Assembly: GCA_949361645.1 (NCBI GenBank)
Contig: OX442421.1
Coordinates: 9,645,484 to 9,709,483 of the forward strand
Reading direction: 5' to 3'
Origin: Spongilla lacustris
Lineage: Eukaryota; Porifera; Demospongiae; Spongillida; Spongillidae
Length of the DNA stretch: 64,000 bases
Shown: positions 26,101 through 41,100 of the stretch, piece after piece
Numbering within the stretch: position 1 is the stretch's first letter
Layout of the letters: each line of letters opens with the position of its first letter
Notes under the pieces: model-generated
What the model was told of the DNA's origin: nothing
Seen by the model: the letters and a program-made list of their open reading frames with translations, nothing else
The model's database searches: none
Program-made: the position numbers and the translations under genes

Positions 26101-29100
26101 GAGGACCACACAGCATGTTAGGTGCTCATCAATGGAGGACCACACAGCATGTTAGGTGCTACCCTCATCAATGGAGGACCACACAGCATGTTAGGTGCTC
26201 ACCAATGGAGGACCACACAGCATGTTAGGTGCTCACCAATGGAGGACCACACAGCATGTTAGGTGCTCACCAATGGAGGACCACACAGCATGTTAGGTGC
26301 TCACCAATGGAGGACCACACAGCATGTTAGGTGCTCACCAATGGAGGACCACACAGCATGTTAGGTGCTCACCAATGGAGGACCACACAGCATGTTAGGT
26401 GCTACCCTCACCAATGGAGGACCACACAGCATGTTAGGTGCTCACCAATGGAGGACCACACAGCATGTTAGATGCTCACCAATGGAGGACCACACAGCAT
26501 GTTAGGTGCTCACCAATGGAGGACCACACAGCATGTTAGGTGCTACCCTCATCAATGGAGGACCACACAGCATGTTAGGTGCTCATCAATGGAGGACCAC
26601 ACAGCATCACCAATGGAGGACCACACAGCATGTTAGGTGCTCACCAATGGAGGACCACACAGCATGTTAGGTGCTACCCTCACCAATGGAGGACCACACA
26701 GCATGTTAGGTGCTACCCTCACCAATGGAGGACCACACAGCATGTTAGGTGCTACCCTCACCAATGGAGGACCACACAGCATGTTAGGTGCTACCCTCAT
26801 CAATGGAGGACCACACAGCATGTTAGGTGCTCACCAATGGAGGACCACACAGCATGTTAGATGCTACCCTCACCAATGGAGGACCACACAGCATGTTAGG
26901 TGCTACCCTCATCAATGGAGGACCACACAGCATGTTAGGTGCTCATCAATGGAGGACCACACAGCATGTTAGGTGCTCATCAATGGAGGACCACACAGCA
27001 TGTTAGGTGCTCACCAATGGAGGACCACACAGCATGTTAGGTGCTCATCAATGGAGGACCACACAGCATGTTAGGTGCTCACCAATGGAGGACCACACAG
27101 CATGTTAGGTGCTCACCAATGGAGGACCACACAGCATGTTAGGTGCTACCCTCACCAATGGAGGACCACACAGCATGTTAGGTGCTCACCAATGGAGGAC
27201 CACACAGCATGTTAGATGCTCATCACTCTCTCACCTGCAGGTGACCCAGCCAGCTCTTCAGTTCCTTTAGCTCCAGTTTCAGTAGCTCTCCTCTCTGAAT
27301 TCTACGCTCTGTCTCACGAAGCCACGTAACAAAATTTCCGTATGCATCATGAAAGGCCTGGGCACTAGAAAGAAATATTGAACTTTATATCATTTACGTA
27401 AAATACATCACATCAATGCATCAGGACAGTGAGGGCCTTAAATCTCTGTATGTCATATTCTCAGCCAACATGTGCCAACCAACATGTGCCAACCAACATG
27501 TGCCAACCAACATGTTCCAACCAACATGTTCCAACCAACATGTGTCAACCAACATGGGCCAACCAACATGTACCAACATGTACCAACCAACATGTACCAA
27601 CCAACATGTGCCAACCAACATGTACCAACCAAACCAGCCAACATGTACTGGAACACCTACTTGGACAGTTCGGCATGAAGCAACTCTTTCTGACGATGCA
27701 CCCTCTCAACCAGCACGTGGTAGCGGCTGTCCACTGAGCACTTTGTCCCAAACACATCACTGTCCCCACTTCTGTGGACCTCCTCCCCATCCTGCCAGAT
27801 GTCCATCCACTGCGAGTATGCTGAGTGGATGCCCTGGAGCATAGGTTCTGCAGAGAGACAGTCTACCTCCAAAGCCTGCAGCCAAGAACATGTACAAGAA
27901 GGAGGGGAAGGGGTTAATGTATGTGTACATAGAGGGAGGGGGAGGGGCTAATGTATGTGTACATAGAGGGAGGGGGCTAATGTATGTGTACATAGAGGGA
28001 GGGGGAAGGGGCTAATGTATGTGTACATAGAGGGAGGGGGAAGGGGCTAATGTATGTGTACATAGAGGGAGGGGGAAGGAGGCTAATGTATGTGTACATA
28101 GAGGGAGGGGGAAGGAGGCTAATGTATGTGTACATAGAGGGAGGGGGAAGGGGCTAATGTATGTGTACATAGAGGGAGGGGGAAGGAGGCTAATGTATGT
28201 GTACATAGAGGGAGGGGGAGGGGGTTAATGTATGTGTACATAGAGGGAGGGGGAGGGGGTTAATGTATGTGTACATAGAGGGAGGGGGAGGGGGTTAATG
28301 TATGTGTACATAGAGGGAGGGGGAGGGGGCTAATTATGTGTACATAGAGGGAGGGGGAGGGGGCTAATGTATGTGTACATAGAGGGAGGGGGAGGGGGCT
28401 AATGTATGTGTACATAGAGGGAGGGGGAGGGGGTTAATGTATGTGTACATAGAGGGAGGGGGAGGGGTTAATGTATATGAATGAAAAGGGTTAATCTACA
28501 TGAATGTAGAGCGAGGAGGGTTAAAATACATAGTGAGAAGGGGTTAGCATGAGCACCAAAAAGGAATAGAGGGACATGTATCGTCCGAGGAGTTAATGTA
28601 CGCATAGGGAGAAGGATGTAGAGGGAGGAGGGTTAATGTGCGCATAGGGAGAAGGATGTAGAGGAAAGAGGGTTGATGTGTGCATAGGATGTAGAGGGAA
28701 GAGGGTTGATGTGTGCATAGGATGTACAGGGAAGAGGGTTGATGTGTGCATAGGATGTAGAGGGAAGAGGGTTGATGTGTGCATAGGATGTAGAGGGAGG
28801 AGGGTTGATGTGTGCATAGGATGTAGAGGGAAGAGGGTTGATGTGTGCATAGGATGTAGAGGGAAGAGGGTTGATGTATTTTCTTCTGACCTGCAATGCC
28901 TCCATTCTTGCCTGGATCTTCTCCGGTGCTGTCTCTCTGCTGTCACCCAGCTTACCACACACCTCCTCCAACTCAGATAGCTTCAGTTGGAAGGCATCCA
29001 GCAAGCCATCCAGCTCGTCCCTCTGAGCCTTTCCCTCCAGCAACCGCTCCTTGCGCCGTGTGGTATTGGTCAGCAGGGTGTCATAGCGCTCCCTGAGAGT

Positions 29101-32100
29101 GCACGCGTAAGAAGGCACAACCTTCAGGCCATTCTCGTACACAGTACTCGCAAAGTCAGGGACTTCTCCAGCACTACCACCTGTTGACATTGGATCCACA
29201 AACCAATCTGGCTTGACTGGGGAAGAGGCATTAGTAGGTGAGAGGAAGCTAAGCAGTAGTGTCTGGTAAGCCTGGGGAGGAGAGGGAGATTCATACATGT
29301 ACATTGTACATTTTACAAAACCCACTACCAAGTGTGCCCTATGGTTCACAGGTACCAAGTATGCCCTATGGTTCACAGGTACACTGTGCCCCTATTGCTC
29401 ACATGCTCTTGCTCACCTTGGCTACACCAGCAAACATGTCCCTTGTCTCTTCCACCTTGTCCAGGTCCTTCTCATGTGCTTCAACATCAGCTGTGAAAGC
29501 CTGCATCACAAGGGGATGAAGGGTTCAACACACCTCTGAGTGGCCCCCACAGTACACATCTGAGTGGCCCCCACAGCACACCTCTGAGTGGCCCCCACAA
29601 TACACCTCTGAGTGGCCCCCACAATACACCTCTGAGTGGCCCCCACAGCACACCTCTGAGTGGCCCCCACAATACACCTCTGAGTGGCCCCCTCAATACA
29701 CCTCTGAGTGGCCCCCTCAATACACCTCTGGGTGCACCAGTTACCTCAAACTCCTGGATCTGTGAGAGCAGCCTCTCCTTGCTGTTCAGCTCTGGAGTAA
29801 GTCCTGCCAGTTGTGCCTCTGCTCCCTTCAACCACACACTAAATGTCCCTCCCTGCTCCAGGTACAAGCTAAGATGTTCCTTGCCACTGGAGGCAAGGTC
29901 CCTCCTTCTGTCCACCTCCTCGTACACATCCTTCCACCGCTTCTGAAGGTGGTCCTTGCAGAGGTTGATGGATGATGGGTTTACGATGGGAAGGTGAGTG
30001 GTGAGGGTGGTCAAGAAGGTCAGGGACTTCTCCACCTGAGCACGGCGACCTTCAATGTCCTCTGAGAGCCTCTGCACACAAGACAACCAGGTGCACGTAT
30101 TCAATACCACACACATCCCACCATGCATGCATGCCTATGGACACACACATCCACACACATCCCACCATGCATACACACATCCACACACATCCCACCATGC
30201 ATACACACATCCACACACATCCCACCATGCATACACACATCCACACACATCCCACCATGCATACACACATCCACACACATCCCACCATGCATACACACAT
30301 CCACACACATCCCACCATGCATACACACATCCACACACATCCCACCATGCATACACACATCCACACACATCCCACCATGCATACACACATCCACACACAT
30401 CCCACCATGCATACACACATCCACACACACATCCCACCATGCATACACACATCCACACACATCCCACCATGCATGCATGCCTATGGACACACACATCCAC
30501 ACACATCCCACCATGCATACACACATCCACACACATCCCACCATGCATACACACATCCACACACATCCCACCATGCATACACACATCCACACACATCCCA
30601 CCATGCATACACACATCCACACACATCCCACCATGCATACACACATCCACACACATCCCACCATGCATACACACATCCACACACACATCCCACCATGCAT
30701 ACACACATCCACACACATCCCACCATGCATACACACATCCACACACATCCCACCATGCATACACACATCCACACACATCCCACCATGCATACACACATCC
30801 ACACACATCCCACCATGCATACACACATCCACACACATCCCACCATGCATACACACATCCACACACATCCCACCATGCATACACACATCCACACACACAT
30901 ACTATATACATACAATATATTTACACTACACATGCACATGTATACATACACACATGCATACACACACATACATACACACACACTCACACACATGCACACA
31001 CAAACTTGATAGCTCTCACTTGGATGTATTCAAACTGTTCGCCAATAATCGGAATGCTTCCTGCTAATGCCTTCTGTTGGTTCAAAGACTCAATAGCATC
31101 TCTCAACCATGTTTGGACCTCAATACAATGTGCCCATCTCTTCTGCACATCACTAAGAATGCCAACCAACTCCTTGTGCAAGCTGAAATGACCATGGTGA
31201 GAGTGTGAGTGGCAGTAGTGATGGTGAGTGTGATTGGCAGTAGTGATGTGTGGGGCAGTAGTGATGTGTGGGGCAGTAGTGATGTGTGGGGCAGTAGTGA
31301 TGTGTGGGGAAGTAGTGATGTGTGGGGCAGTAGTGATGTGTGGGGCAGTAGTGATGTGTGGGGCAGTAGTGATGTGTGGGGCAGTAGTGATGTGTGGGGC
31401 AGTAGTGATGTGTGGGGCAGTAGTGATGTGTGGGGGCAGTAGTGATGTGTGGGGCAGTAGTGATGTGTGGGGCAGTAGTGATGTGTGGGGGCAGTAGTGA
31501 TGTGTGGGGCAGTAGTGATGTGTGGGGCAGTAGTGATGTGTGGGGCAGTAGTGATGTGTGGGGCAGTAGTGATGTGTGGGGCAGTAGTGATGTGTGGGGG
31601 CAGTAGTGATGTGTGGGGCAGTAGTGATGTGTGGGGGCAGTAGTGATGTGTGGGGCAGTAGTGATGTGTGGGGCAGTAGTGATGTGTGGGGCAGTAGTGA
31701 TGTGTGGGGCAGTAGTGATGTGTGGGGCAGTAGTGATGTGTGGGGAAGTATTGATGTGTGGGGCAGTAGTGATGTGTGGGGCAGTAGTGATGTGTTGGGC
31801 AATGGGGACATGTCAGGATGTGTGTGTACATGTCAGGTGGTATATGCATGTGTGTACATATGTCAGACCTGTGGTATATGCATGTGTGTGTACATGTCAC
31901 TTGTGTGTGCAAGACATACCTTTCTACAGTCCTTACTACTTCCCAAAAGTTGGCCATAAGGGGAGGGTCCAGTTCCCCTGGCAACAGTTGTGCCTCCAGT
32001 GTCTTATAAGATCTTTTCAGCTCCTCTAATGGAAGCCATACCTCACTCTGGAACTGGTCCTATGCAGGAAAGCATGTAGTGTTAGGTGAGCCAATCACCA

Positions 32101-35100
32101 CAGGACATGCTACATGTAATTAACATATAGCATTCCAAACAAGTGAGGTGTGAGTATGGGGTGCATGTGTGATAGTACATGTACATGTACATTGATTGAT
32201 ATTGGGTGACATGAGGGATTGTGACATGAGGGATTGTGACCTGAGGGATTGTGACCTGAGGGATTGTGACATGAGGGATTGTGACCTGAGGGATTGTGAC
32301 GTGAGACGATTGTGATGTGAGGCAATTACGAATCTTGATTTGGACTCATTACATGTGTGGGGTGTGTGTGTGCATGTGTGTGTGTGTCCCAACCTGCAGA
32401 CACTGCAGCTGGGTGTCCAGTGATTCCACGTTCACTGTCGTAGGAAGAAGCTTGGTGCATGCAGCTTTGACAGCATCCATCTTGGTTCTGAAAACATCCA
32501 GCTCCTCTGAAATATGGCGGCACTTCTCAACGCCATCTTGGACCTCATCAGTCCAGTTTTGCCAGTTGATCTGCAGGTCCGACCACTTGGGTAGGAACCC
32601 AGTGATCTTCTGCATGATGGTGTCATTCAGGGCAGCTGTTTTAGCGATGATAGTCCGCCCTAAAGCCAGCATGGCTGTCATCTGAGGATCCTTAGAGGCG
32701 ATTTGTACAGTGAAGTCCTAAAGGCCAAAGTAACCAAATTATCAACAGATTCCTACAGAAGACGCCCTCCCTGTTTGGGTACTAAAATGCACTCCTGAAC
32801 TAACATATAGCTGACAGAAGCCTCCCTGTTGGTTAATGTACAGTACTCTCCTGTGCACAAAATTATCTTACCTGCATGTGCCCCATGCATAAAAAGTGTT
32901 GACTAGTTGCTATGCAGCAGTTTCAAAGATTTGTTTTTTTTCTAATCCATTCTGCAATCCCCCCCCCCTCCCCCCTTCCTTTGACCCACAATATATATAT
33001 ATATATATTTATCCCCTTGAGTTAACATCTCCCCTTTGACCCACATCTCCTCCCCTACTTGGGTACCCTCCACTCCCCCCTTGACAAACAACATTCATGC
33101 CACTGGGCAGTGGGATGTTGAGCTCCATCTCACCACCATGATTACTGGACAAATTTGCTACTCTAGGAAATGTCACATTTTGGTACATTATGTAACCTGA
33201 AATTCCACTGATCAGCCAAGTGTGACACCCCTCCCCCCCCCCCCCCCCCACATACACAGTTTGCCCCTCCCTTTTCCTTGTACCTGGCAGGTTTGTAGTT
33301 GTTCCTCCAGTTTTGCCAAGCCATGACCAAGTGGTTTCTCACTGTTGAGGAGATCGTTGCCATTTGAGATGAAGTCATTCAGGTCCCCGAGCTGTTGGTT
33401 GAACTGTTCTAGTTCCCCTAGGAGGTCTATGATCACAGCTGCCCTGTCCTCTGCTCTCTCCTTGAGTCTTGCGTACTCACCCTAATATGCACAAACAGTC
33501 TAATCTTTTCCTTATACCATTCATCCCTCCTTGGGGACATTCAAATCTACTTCATGACACCCTCATGGCCCCGTCACCCACCCACCCTCATGGCCTCCTG
33601 TCACCCTCCCTCATGGCCCCGTCACCCTCCCTCATGGCCTCCTGTCACCCTCCCTCATGACCTCCTGTCACCCACCCTCATGGCCCCGTCACCCACCCAC
33701 CCTCATGACCTCCTGTCACCCACCCTCATGACCTCCTGTCACCCACCCTCATGACCTCCTGTCACCCTCCCTCATGGCCTCCTGTCACCCTCCCTCATGA
33801 CCTCCTGTCACCCTCCCTCATGGCCTCCTGTCACCCTCCCTCATGGCCTCCTGTCACCCTCCCTCATGGCCTCCTGTCACCTCCCTCATGGCCTCCTGTC
33901 ACCCTCCCTCATGGCCTCCTGTCACCTCCCTCATGGCCTCCTGTCACCCCCCCTCATGGCCTCCTGTCACCTCCCTCATGGCCTCCTGTCACCCTCCCTC
34001 ATGGCCTCCTGTCACCTCCCTCATGGCCTCCTGTCACCCTCCCTCATGGCCCCCTCATGGCCTCCTGTCACCCTGCACCTCATCCCTCAGAAGTGCTCCA
34101 TTACTAACCTTCAAGAAGAGGGCCTGTTCAGACATGGATGCCTCAGCCCCAGCCAGGTCCTGCACCGTCTCCTCTGAGCATCCCACCTTGTGCGCATACC
34201 CAATGGCCAGGTTCTGCACAGTCTGGTGGGGAAGGTGGGGTTAGGGGTGGGGCAAGTCATACTAGGGGTGTGGCAAGTCATACTAGGGGTGTGGCAAGTC
34301 ATACTAGGGGTGGGACGTCATACTAGGGGTGGGGCCAGCCATACTAAGGGTGGGGCAAGTCATACTAGGGGTGGGGCCAGTCATACTAGGGGTGGGGCCA
34401 GCCATACTAAGGGTGGGGCAAGTCATACTAGGGGTGGGGCCAGTCATACTAGGGGTGGGGCCAGCCATACTAAGGGTGGGGCAAGTCATACTAGGGGTGG
34501 GGCCAGTCATACTAGGGGTGGGGCCAGTCATACTAGGGGTGTGGCAAGTCATACTAGGGGTGTGGCAAGCCATACTAGGAGTGTGGCAAGCCATACTAGG
34601 GGTGTGGCAAGCCATACTAGGGGTGTGGCCAGTCATACTAGGGGTGTGGCCAGTCATACTAGGGTTTTTAAGGTGCAGCCACACCACTCACCTCAATCTC
34701 TTTACAAAACTTCTCAGCCAGTTCTTCCAGCAAGCTTACATCATTGGCTCGCTCCAGCATGGCCCGAATGAAGTCCTCCATTTCCTGCTGCTGCGTCGGC
34801 AGCAGCTCCACCTCAAGTGGAGGGAGGCTATTGAAGTAGTCGCTCTTGTGACTGAACCACTCGTTCAAAGGGTCCTTGACCGCATCAAACTGCTTGACTA
34901 TGCTTACGATAGGCTCCAGCCTGGACAGCCTCTCCCCTGCATGCTTCACCAGCTCCTCCCAACGCTTGTTGACCTCGGCCATCTTCTCTTCCATGACGGG
35001 TGGAAGAGAGCGACTACCTCTGATGGACGCTAGCTTCTTCTTTGCTGCTTCTAACTGGTCAAGATGGAAGTCCTGAGGAAGCAAATTGTCATAGACGTAA

Positions 35101-38100
35101 TATATAGTGGTCAATATAATGGCCGTGTAAGGTAATATACAAAGGTAATATAATGGCCATATAAGGTAATGTATAATGGTCAATATAATGGCCATATAAG
35201 GTAATGTATAATGGTCAATATAATAGCCATATAAGGTAATATACGTGTGTGCATGCAATGCTATTCATGTGCATATGCGTGTATGTGTGTGTAGATGTGT
35301 GTGTATGCGTGTATGTATGTGTTCGTATATGTGTGTTCGTATATGTGTGTTTGTATATGTGTGTGCGTATGTGTACACGTATATGTGTATTGTGTGTGTG
35401 TGTGGGGGGGGGGGGGGGGCTAAGGATAACATTGGTTGTTCCATTTGCTAAGCTAGCTGTTGATTCAAGCACAACACTGCCTTCAAAAGGAAATAAGTAA
35501 ATGGTCCATGCATAAGTGAATAGTTGAGGTGTGGATCAGATCTAAACACCAAAGAAGGGTCCAGGTGTTGCCTCAGACAGCTAGGGGAGCCTCAATCCTG
35601 GGAAGGGGGAGGTACATAAGTACCTGGTCTTTTGTGGGGGCTGTGCTGCTGAGTGACTCAGCATCTCTAAACTACTACTTCATTTCCTGCCTACCTGTAG
35701 TACTACATGTCCTGCACCAACCTCAACAATGCATGTGTGTACAGCTGTAGACCACAAACCTTCCAAATTATCCTATTATTCTATCACCACCCCCACCCAT
35801 TACTTTGTGGTCAGTGAACTGCTCCAGGATGTGTTGGTTGAGTGTGAAGTGACCGCAGGACACCAGCCATTCCTCGAGCTCCTTGATGGTCTCCTCCAGC
35901 TCTGATAAGGCCTGTACCTCACCTACAGCTGTGCTGGTCCCCTCAAGGTGGGGTGGGAGAGAAGCCAGTCGGGAATTAAGGCCATCGATCCTGAGGTAGA
36001 AAGTGATTGAAGAAAAAGGGTGGGAGTATGGAGATGGTGGGAGTATGGAGATGGTGGGAGTATGGAGATGGTGAGAGTATGGAGATGGTGGGAGTATGGA
36101 GATGGTGGGAGTATGGAGATGGTGGGAGTATGGAGATGGTGGGAGTATGGAGATGGTGAGAGTATGGAGATGGTGAGAGTATGGAGATGGTGAGAGGTGG
36201 GAGTATGGAGATGGTGGGAGTATGGAGATGGTGGGAGTATGGAGATGGTGAGAGTATGGAGATGGTGAGAGTATGGAGATGGTGAGAGTATGGAGATGGT
36301 GGGAGTATGGAGATGGTGGGAGTATGGAGATGGTGGGAGTATGGAGATGGTGGGAGTATGGAGATGGTGGGAGTATGGAGATGGTGGGAGTATGGAGATG
36401 GTGAGAGTATGGAGATGGTGAGAGTATGGAGATGGTGAGAGTATGGAGATGGTGAGAGTATGGAGATGGTGGGAGTATGGAGATGGTGAGAGTATGGAGA
36501 TGGTGAGAGTATGGAGATGGTGAGAGTATGGAGATGGTGAAAGTATGGAGATGGTGGGAGTATGGAGATGGTGAGAGTATGGAGATGGTGAAAGAGTGGA
36601 CATTATGGGGGTGGGTGGGAACATATGGGAGTGAGTGGGTGGGGAACATATGGGAGTGAGTGGGTGGGGGACATATGGGAGTGAGTGGGTGGGGGACATA
36701 TGGGAGTGAGTGGGTGGGGGACATATGGGAGTGAGTGGGTGGGGGACATATGGGAGTGAGTGGGTGGGGGACATATGGGAGTGAGTGGGTGGGGGGACAT
36801 ATGGGAGTGGGTGGGGGGACATATGGGAGTGAGTGGGTGGGGGGACATATGGGAGTGAGTGGGTGGGGGATATATGGGAGTGAGTGGGTGGGGGGACATA
36901 TGGGGAGTGAGTGGGTGGGGGACATATGGGAGTGAGTGGGTGGGGGGACATTATGGGGGGGAGGGAACATGCAAAATGGTACCATTATGGGCCATCCCCT
37001 ACCATACAGTGAGACTGTCCCATCTAATCAATGATGTATAGAAAGCATGAAGGGCCAAAACAATCTAGCTCTTTTTTATTGTATAACAGATCACCCAACA
37101 ACAGACCACCCAACTGTCCCCCCACCAACAGACCACCCAACTGTCCACCCACCAACAGACCACCCAACTGTCCACCCACCAACAGACCACCAACCAACAG
37201 ACCACCCAACTGTCCACCCACCAACAGACCACCAACCAACAGACCACCCAACTGTCCACCCACCAACAGACCACCCACCAACAGACCACCCACCAACTGT
37301 CCACCCACCAACAGACCACCCACCAACTGTCCACCCACCAACAGACCACCCACCAACTGCCCCCCCATTAACAACTGTCCAGTAAATACTCCAGCTACAT
37401 TCAGCACAGCCCAGTATACCACTCACCTCTGTTCAACAGCCTGCAGGCCGTGGTAGCCCTCCTTCTTTAGCTGCCCAAGGTCCATATTCAGGTCACCCAA
37501 TGACTTCTGTATCACCTGGAACACGCAAGCACAACTAAGGTTAAAGCAAGCCTAACCATCTTTCCTCCCTTCATCTCCCCTCCTTCTCATCTCTGACCCA
37601 CTTCCTCCTCCCCCTTCTTTACCATGATCTCCTTCCCTTCCCTCCACTTCCTCCTCCCCTTCCCTCCACTTCCTCCTCCCCTTCCCTCCACTTCCTCCTC
37701 CCCTTCCCTCCCCTTCCCTCCACTTCCTCCTCCCCTTCCCTCCACTTCCTCCTCCCCTTCCCTCCACTTCCTCCTCCCCCTTCTTTACCATGATCTCCTT
37801 CCTTAGTTCTTGCGCTCTTCTCTCTGCCTCAGCAGGTGACAGCGAGGCACAGCTTGTCTCCAGCTCCCTCACCTTCTCTTCTAGCAGTGCTACCTTCTCT
37901 TCTTGAGTGGAGCAGACCTCCATAACCTTATCAGCAAGACACTGAAGCTTCTCCAACCTAAATCATATGACATCACCCCACATCACTTTCCTTCCTGCAT
38001 CACTTCCCCTTCCTCCCTCCCTCCACATCCTCACATTACTTCCCCTCCTTCCACATCACCCCACATCACTTTCCTTCCTGCATCACTTCCCCTTCCTCCC

Positions 38101-41100
38101 TCCCTCCACATCCTCACATTACTTCCCCTCCTTCCACATCACCACACATCACTTTCCTTCCTGCATCACTTCCCCTTCCTCCCTCCCTCCACATCCTCAC
38201 ATTACTTCCCCTCCTTCCACATCACCACACATCACTTTCCTTCCCTTCACATTACCACACATATTATTACCCCTCCCTTCCACAGGTAAAACTTCTACTT
38301 CCCCTAACCTTTCCAACTGTTCTTTCATTGCCAGCTCGCAAGCAGCTGTATCACTCAAGAGGACCCTCCAAGCCTGCACACAAGACCATCATCAAAACAC
38401 TGTACCTAACTCCGCCCCCTCTTCTCCCCATACCACTTCAAGCTCCCCATGTTCCATTCCTGGAGGAACACTTGGGCACTGTGGCTTGTTCTTCAAGGCT
38501 TGCAACCTAGCAAACATGTCCGACAACTCATCCATCTGTTGCTGCTTAGGAGGAATGTCAAGCTCCCTGTAGCTCTGAAACTGTTCTAGCAGCATCTGCA
38601 ATGACACCTTTAAACCATACAAGGTTAAGTTATGGTCCCTGTTCAAACCTTCATCTCAGGAATGGTGTTAGGGAGGGCCATGTTTCTCACATGGGCAGAC
38701 TTGTACTCGACCCACTGCTTAACCTGCTGGTGGAGCTGGCAGTATTCATCTATTGACACTGGAGCAACCTAGAGATGACAACAAGTGATTAATTAACAGA
38801 AGAACCAAACAATGTCACACCACCAAGCCAGACCCTAGCTGAGGGAAGGGACACCAGACCCTAGCTGAGGGAAGGGACACCAGACCCTAACTAAGGGAAG
38901 GGACACCAGACCCTAACTAAGGGAAGGGACACCAGACCCTAGCTGAGGGAAGGGACACCAGACCCTAGCTGAGGGAAAGGACACCAGACCCTAACTAAGG
39001 GAAGGGACACCAGACCCTAACTAAGGGAAGGGACACCAGACCCTAGCTGAGGGAAGGGACACCAGACCCTAACTAAGGGAAGGGACACCAGACCCTAACT
39101 AAGGGAAGGGACACCAGACCCTAGCTGAGGGAAGGGACACCAGACCCTAGCTGAGGGAAGGGACACCAGACCCTAACTAAGGGAAGGGACACCAGACCCT
39201 AACTAAGGGAAGGGACACCAGACCCTAGCTGAGGAAAGGGACACCAGACCCTAGCTGAGGGAAGGGACACCAGACCCTAGCTGAGGGAAGGGACACCAGA
39301 CCCTGGCTGAGGGAAGGGACACCAGACCCTGGCTGAGGGAAGGGACACCAGACCCTAGCTGAGGGAAGGGACACCAGACCCTAGCTGAGGGAAGGGACAC
39401 CAGACCCTAGCTGAGGGAAGGGATACCAGACCCTAGCTGAGGGAAGGGACACCAGACCCTAGCTGAGGGAAGGGACACCAGACCCTAGCTGAGGGAAGGT
39501 ACACCAGGCCCTAGCTGAGGGAAGGGACACCAGACCCTAGCTGAGGGAAGGGACACCAGACCCTAGCTGAGGGAAGGGACACCAGGCCCTAGCTGAGGAA
39601 AGGGACACCAGACCCTAGCTGAGGGAAGGGACACCAGACCCTAGCTGAGGGAAGGGACACCAGACCCTAGCTGAGGGAAGGGACACCAGGCCCTAGCTGA
39701 GGGAAGGGACACCAGACCCTAGCTGAGGGAAGGCACCAGATCAATCCTAGACAAGGGGGTGCAATCTACCTTCTTTCGATGCACAGGTGGCATTTCTGGA
39801 AAGGCGCGGTGAAGGGCTGACACATAAGTCATTATGCACTTCTCATCAGGCTGAGGTACACAGATATCTAGAACCAAAGGAGTTACCACCACAGGACAAC
39901 TCTAATTGGTGCAAGCACTACCTTCTGGGTCCACTATGCGGGCCACTCCCAGCATGTCCTGCGCTGTGCTGATAGCTCTCCCCAGGTTCTCCAGAGGTTT
40001 TCCCGGGTCACATGAGTCATAGTCCAGCAGGTCTGGCCTGTGGCGATTAATGATGGCACAGAAGGCTAGCCCGTCATTCCAGCTACTGGTGAAGTTGGTC
40101 AGCTTGACTTCTTCATACCTGAGTGGAGTGTGGAGGATTACAACACACCTGGCAAGTATTTCATTGCTCATCATATATTAAATACCGCTCTTGTTAAGGT
40201 ATGCCACGTGGTGTAGGGCTGGGAACTTGACATGCCACCCCACACAACATAGTGAAACTATAGCAACAGAGCTGGGACCAGAGCTATAAACATGCTAAAT
40301 ATCTCTACTTTAGTGACTGATGTGTCTATTGCTGGACAGAAGGGCTCACCCTTCTATGGCTTTGGTTGCCCAATCCAGCAGCTGTGCCTTGGCTTCTTGT
40401 ATTGAGACCTGGTGAGTTGGAGAGCGATCGGGAAAACTATCTGAGATCTGTAAGGAGAGAAGAGAGGTGATTTAGGAGTCCAGAGAGTCAATGGCAGGTG
40501 GTGACCACTGACCATACAACTGTCAGCCCCCCTCCCCATGTCAAGCCCCCCTCCCCACGTCAAGCCCCCCCTCCCCACGTCAAGCCCCCTCCCCACGTCA
40601 AGCCCCCCTCCCCACGTCAAGCCCCCCTCCCCACGTCAAGCCCCCCTCCCCACATCAAGCCCCCTCCCCACGTCAAGCCCCCCCTCCCCACATGCATATA
40701 GAACTTGAAATTAATTCATTCTACTTGAATGTGTTAGGTATCAAGTGTTCGTTAAGGTGAAAGATGCATTTACATGTGTGCGTGTGCATGTGATGTGTTA
40801 TGTGTGCGTGTGCATGTGTACGTGTGCATGTGTATGTGTGCATGTGCATGTGTATGTGTGCATGTGTATGTGTGCATGTGTGTGTGCATGTGTATGTGTG
40901 TATGTGTGCGTATGCATGTGTATGTGTGCATGTGTATGTGTGTATGTGTATGTGTGCATGTGTATGTGTGCATGTGTATGTGTACATGGGCATACAAAAC
41001 GCTGCATGAGTTATACAACATTCAGCAATTCCTTTGCAAATAAAGGAGCACTACCATACACACAACACTGCACACACACTGCACACACACCTGCACACAC

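Noticed and set aside
30055..31191. 378-codon His/Thr-rich ORF and its overlapping partners on both strands
   Set aside because: All arise from the 30-bp minisatellite in the exon 20-21 intron; several frames are open at once.
35991..36985. Extension of exon 14 into the upstream repeat (about 330 codons of PSPYSHHLHT)
   Set aside because: The intron is 1436 nt, not a multiple of three, and GATCGATGG follows a good acceptor that keeps phase with exon 13.
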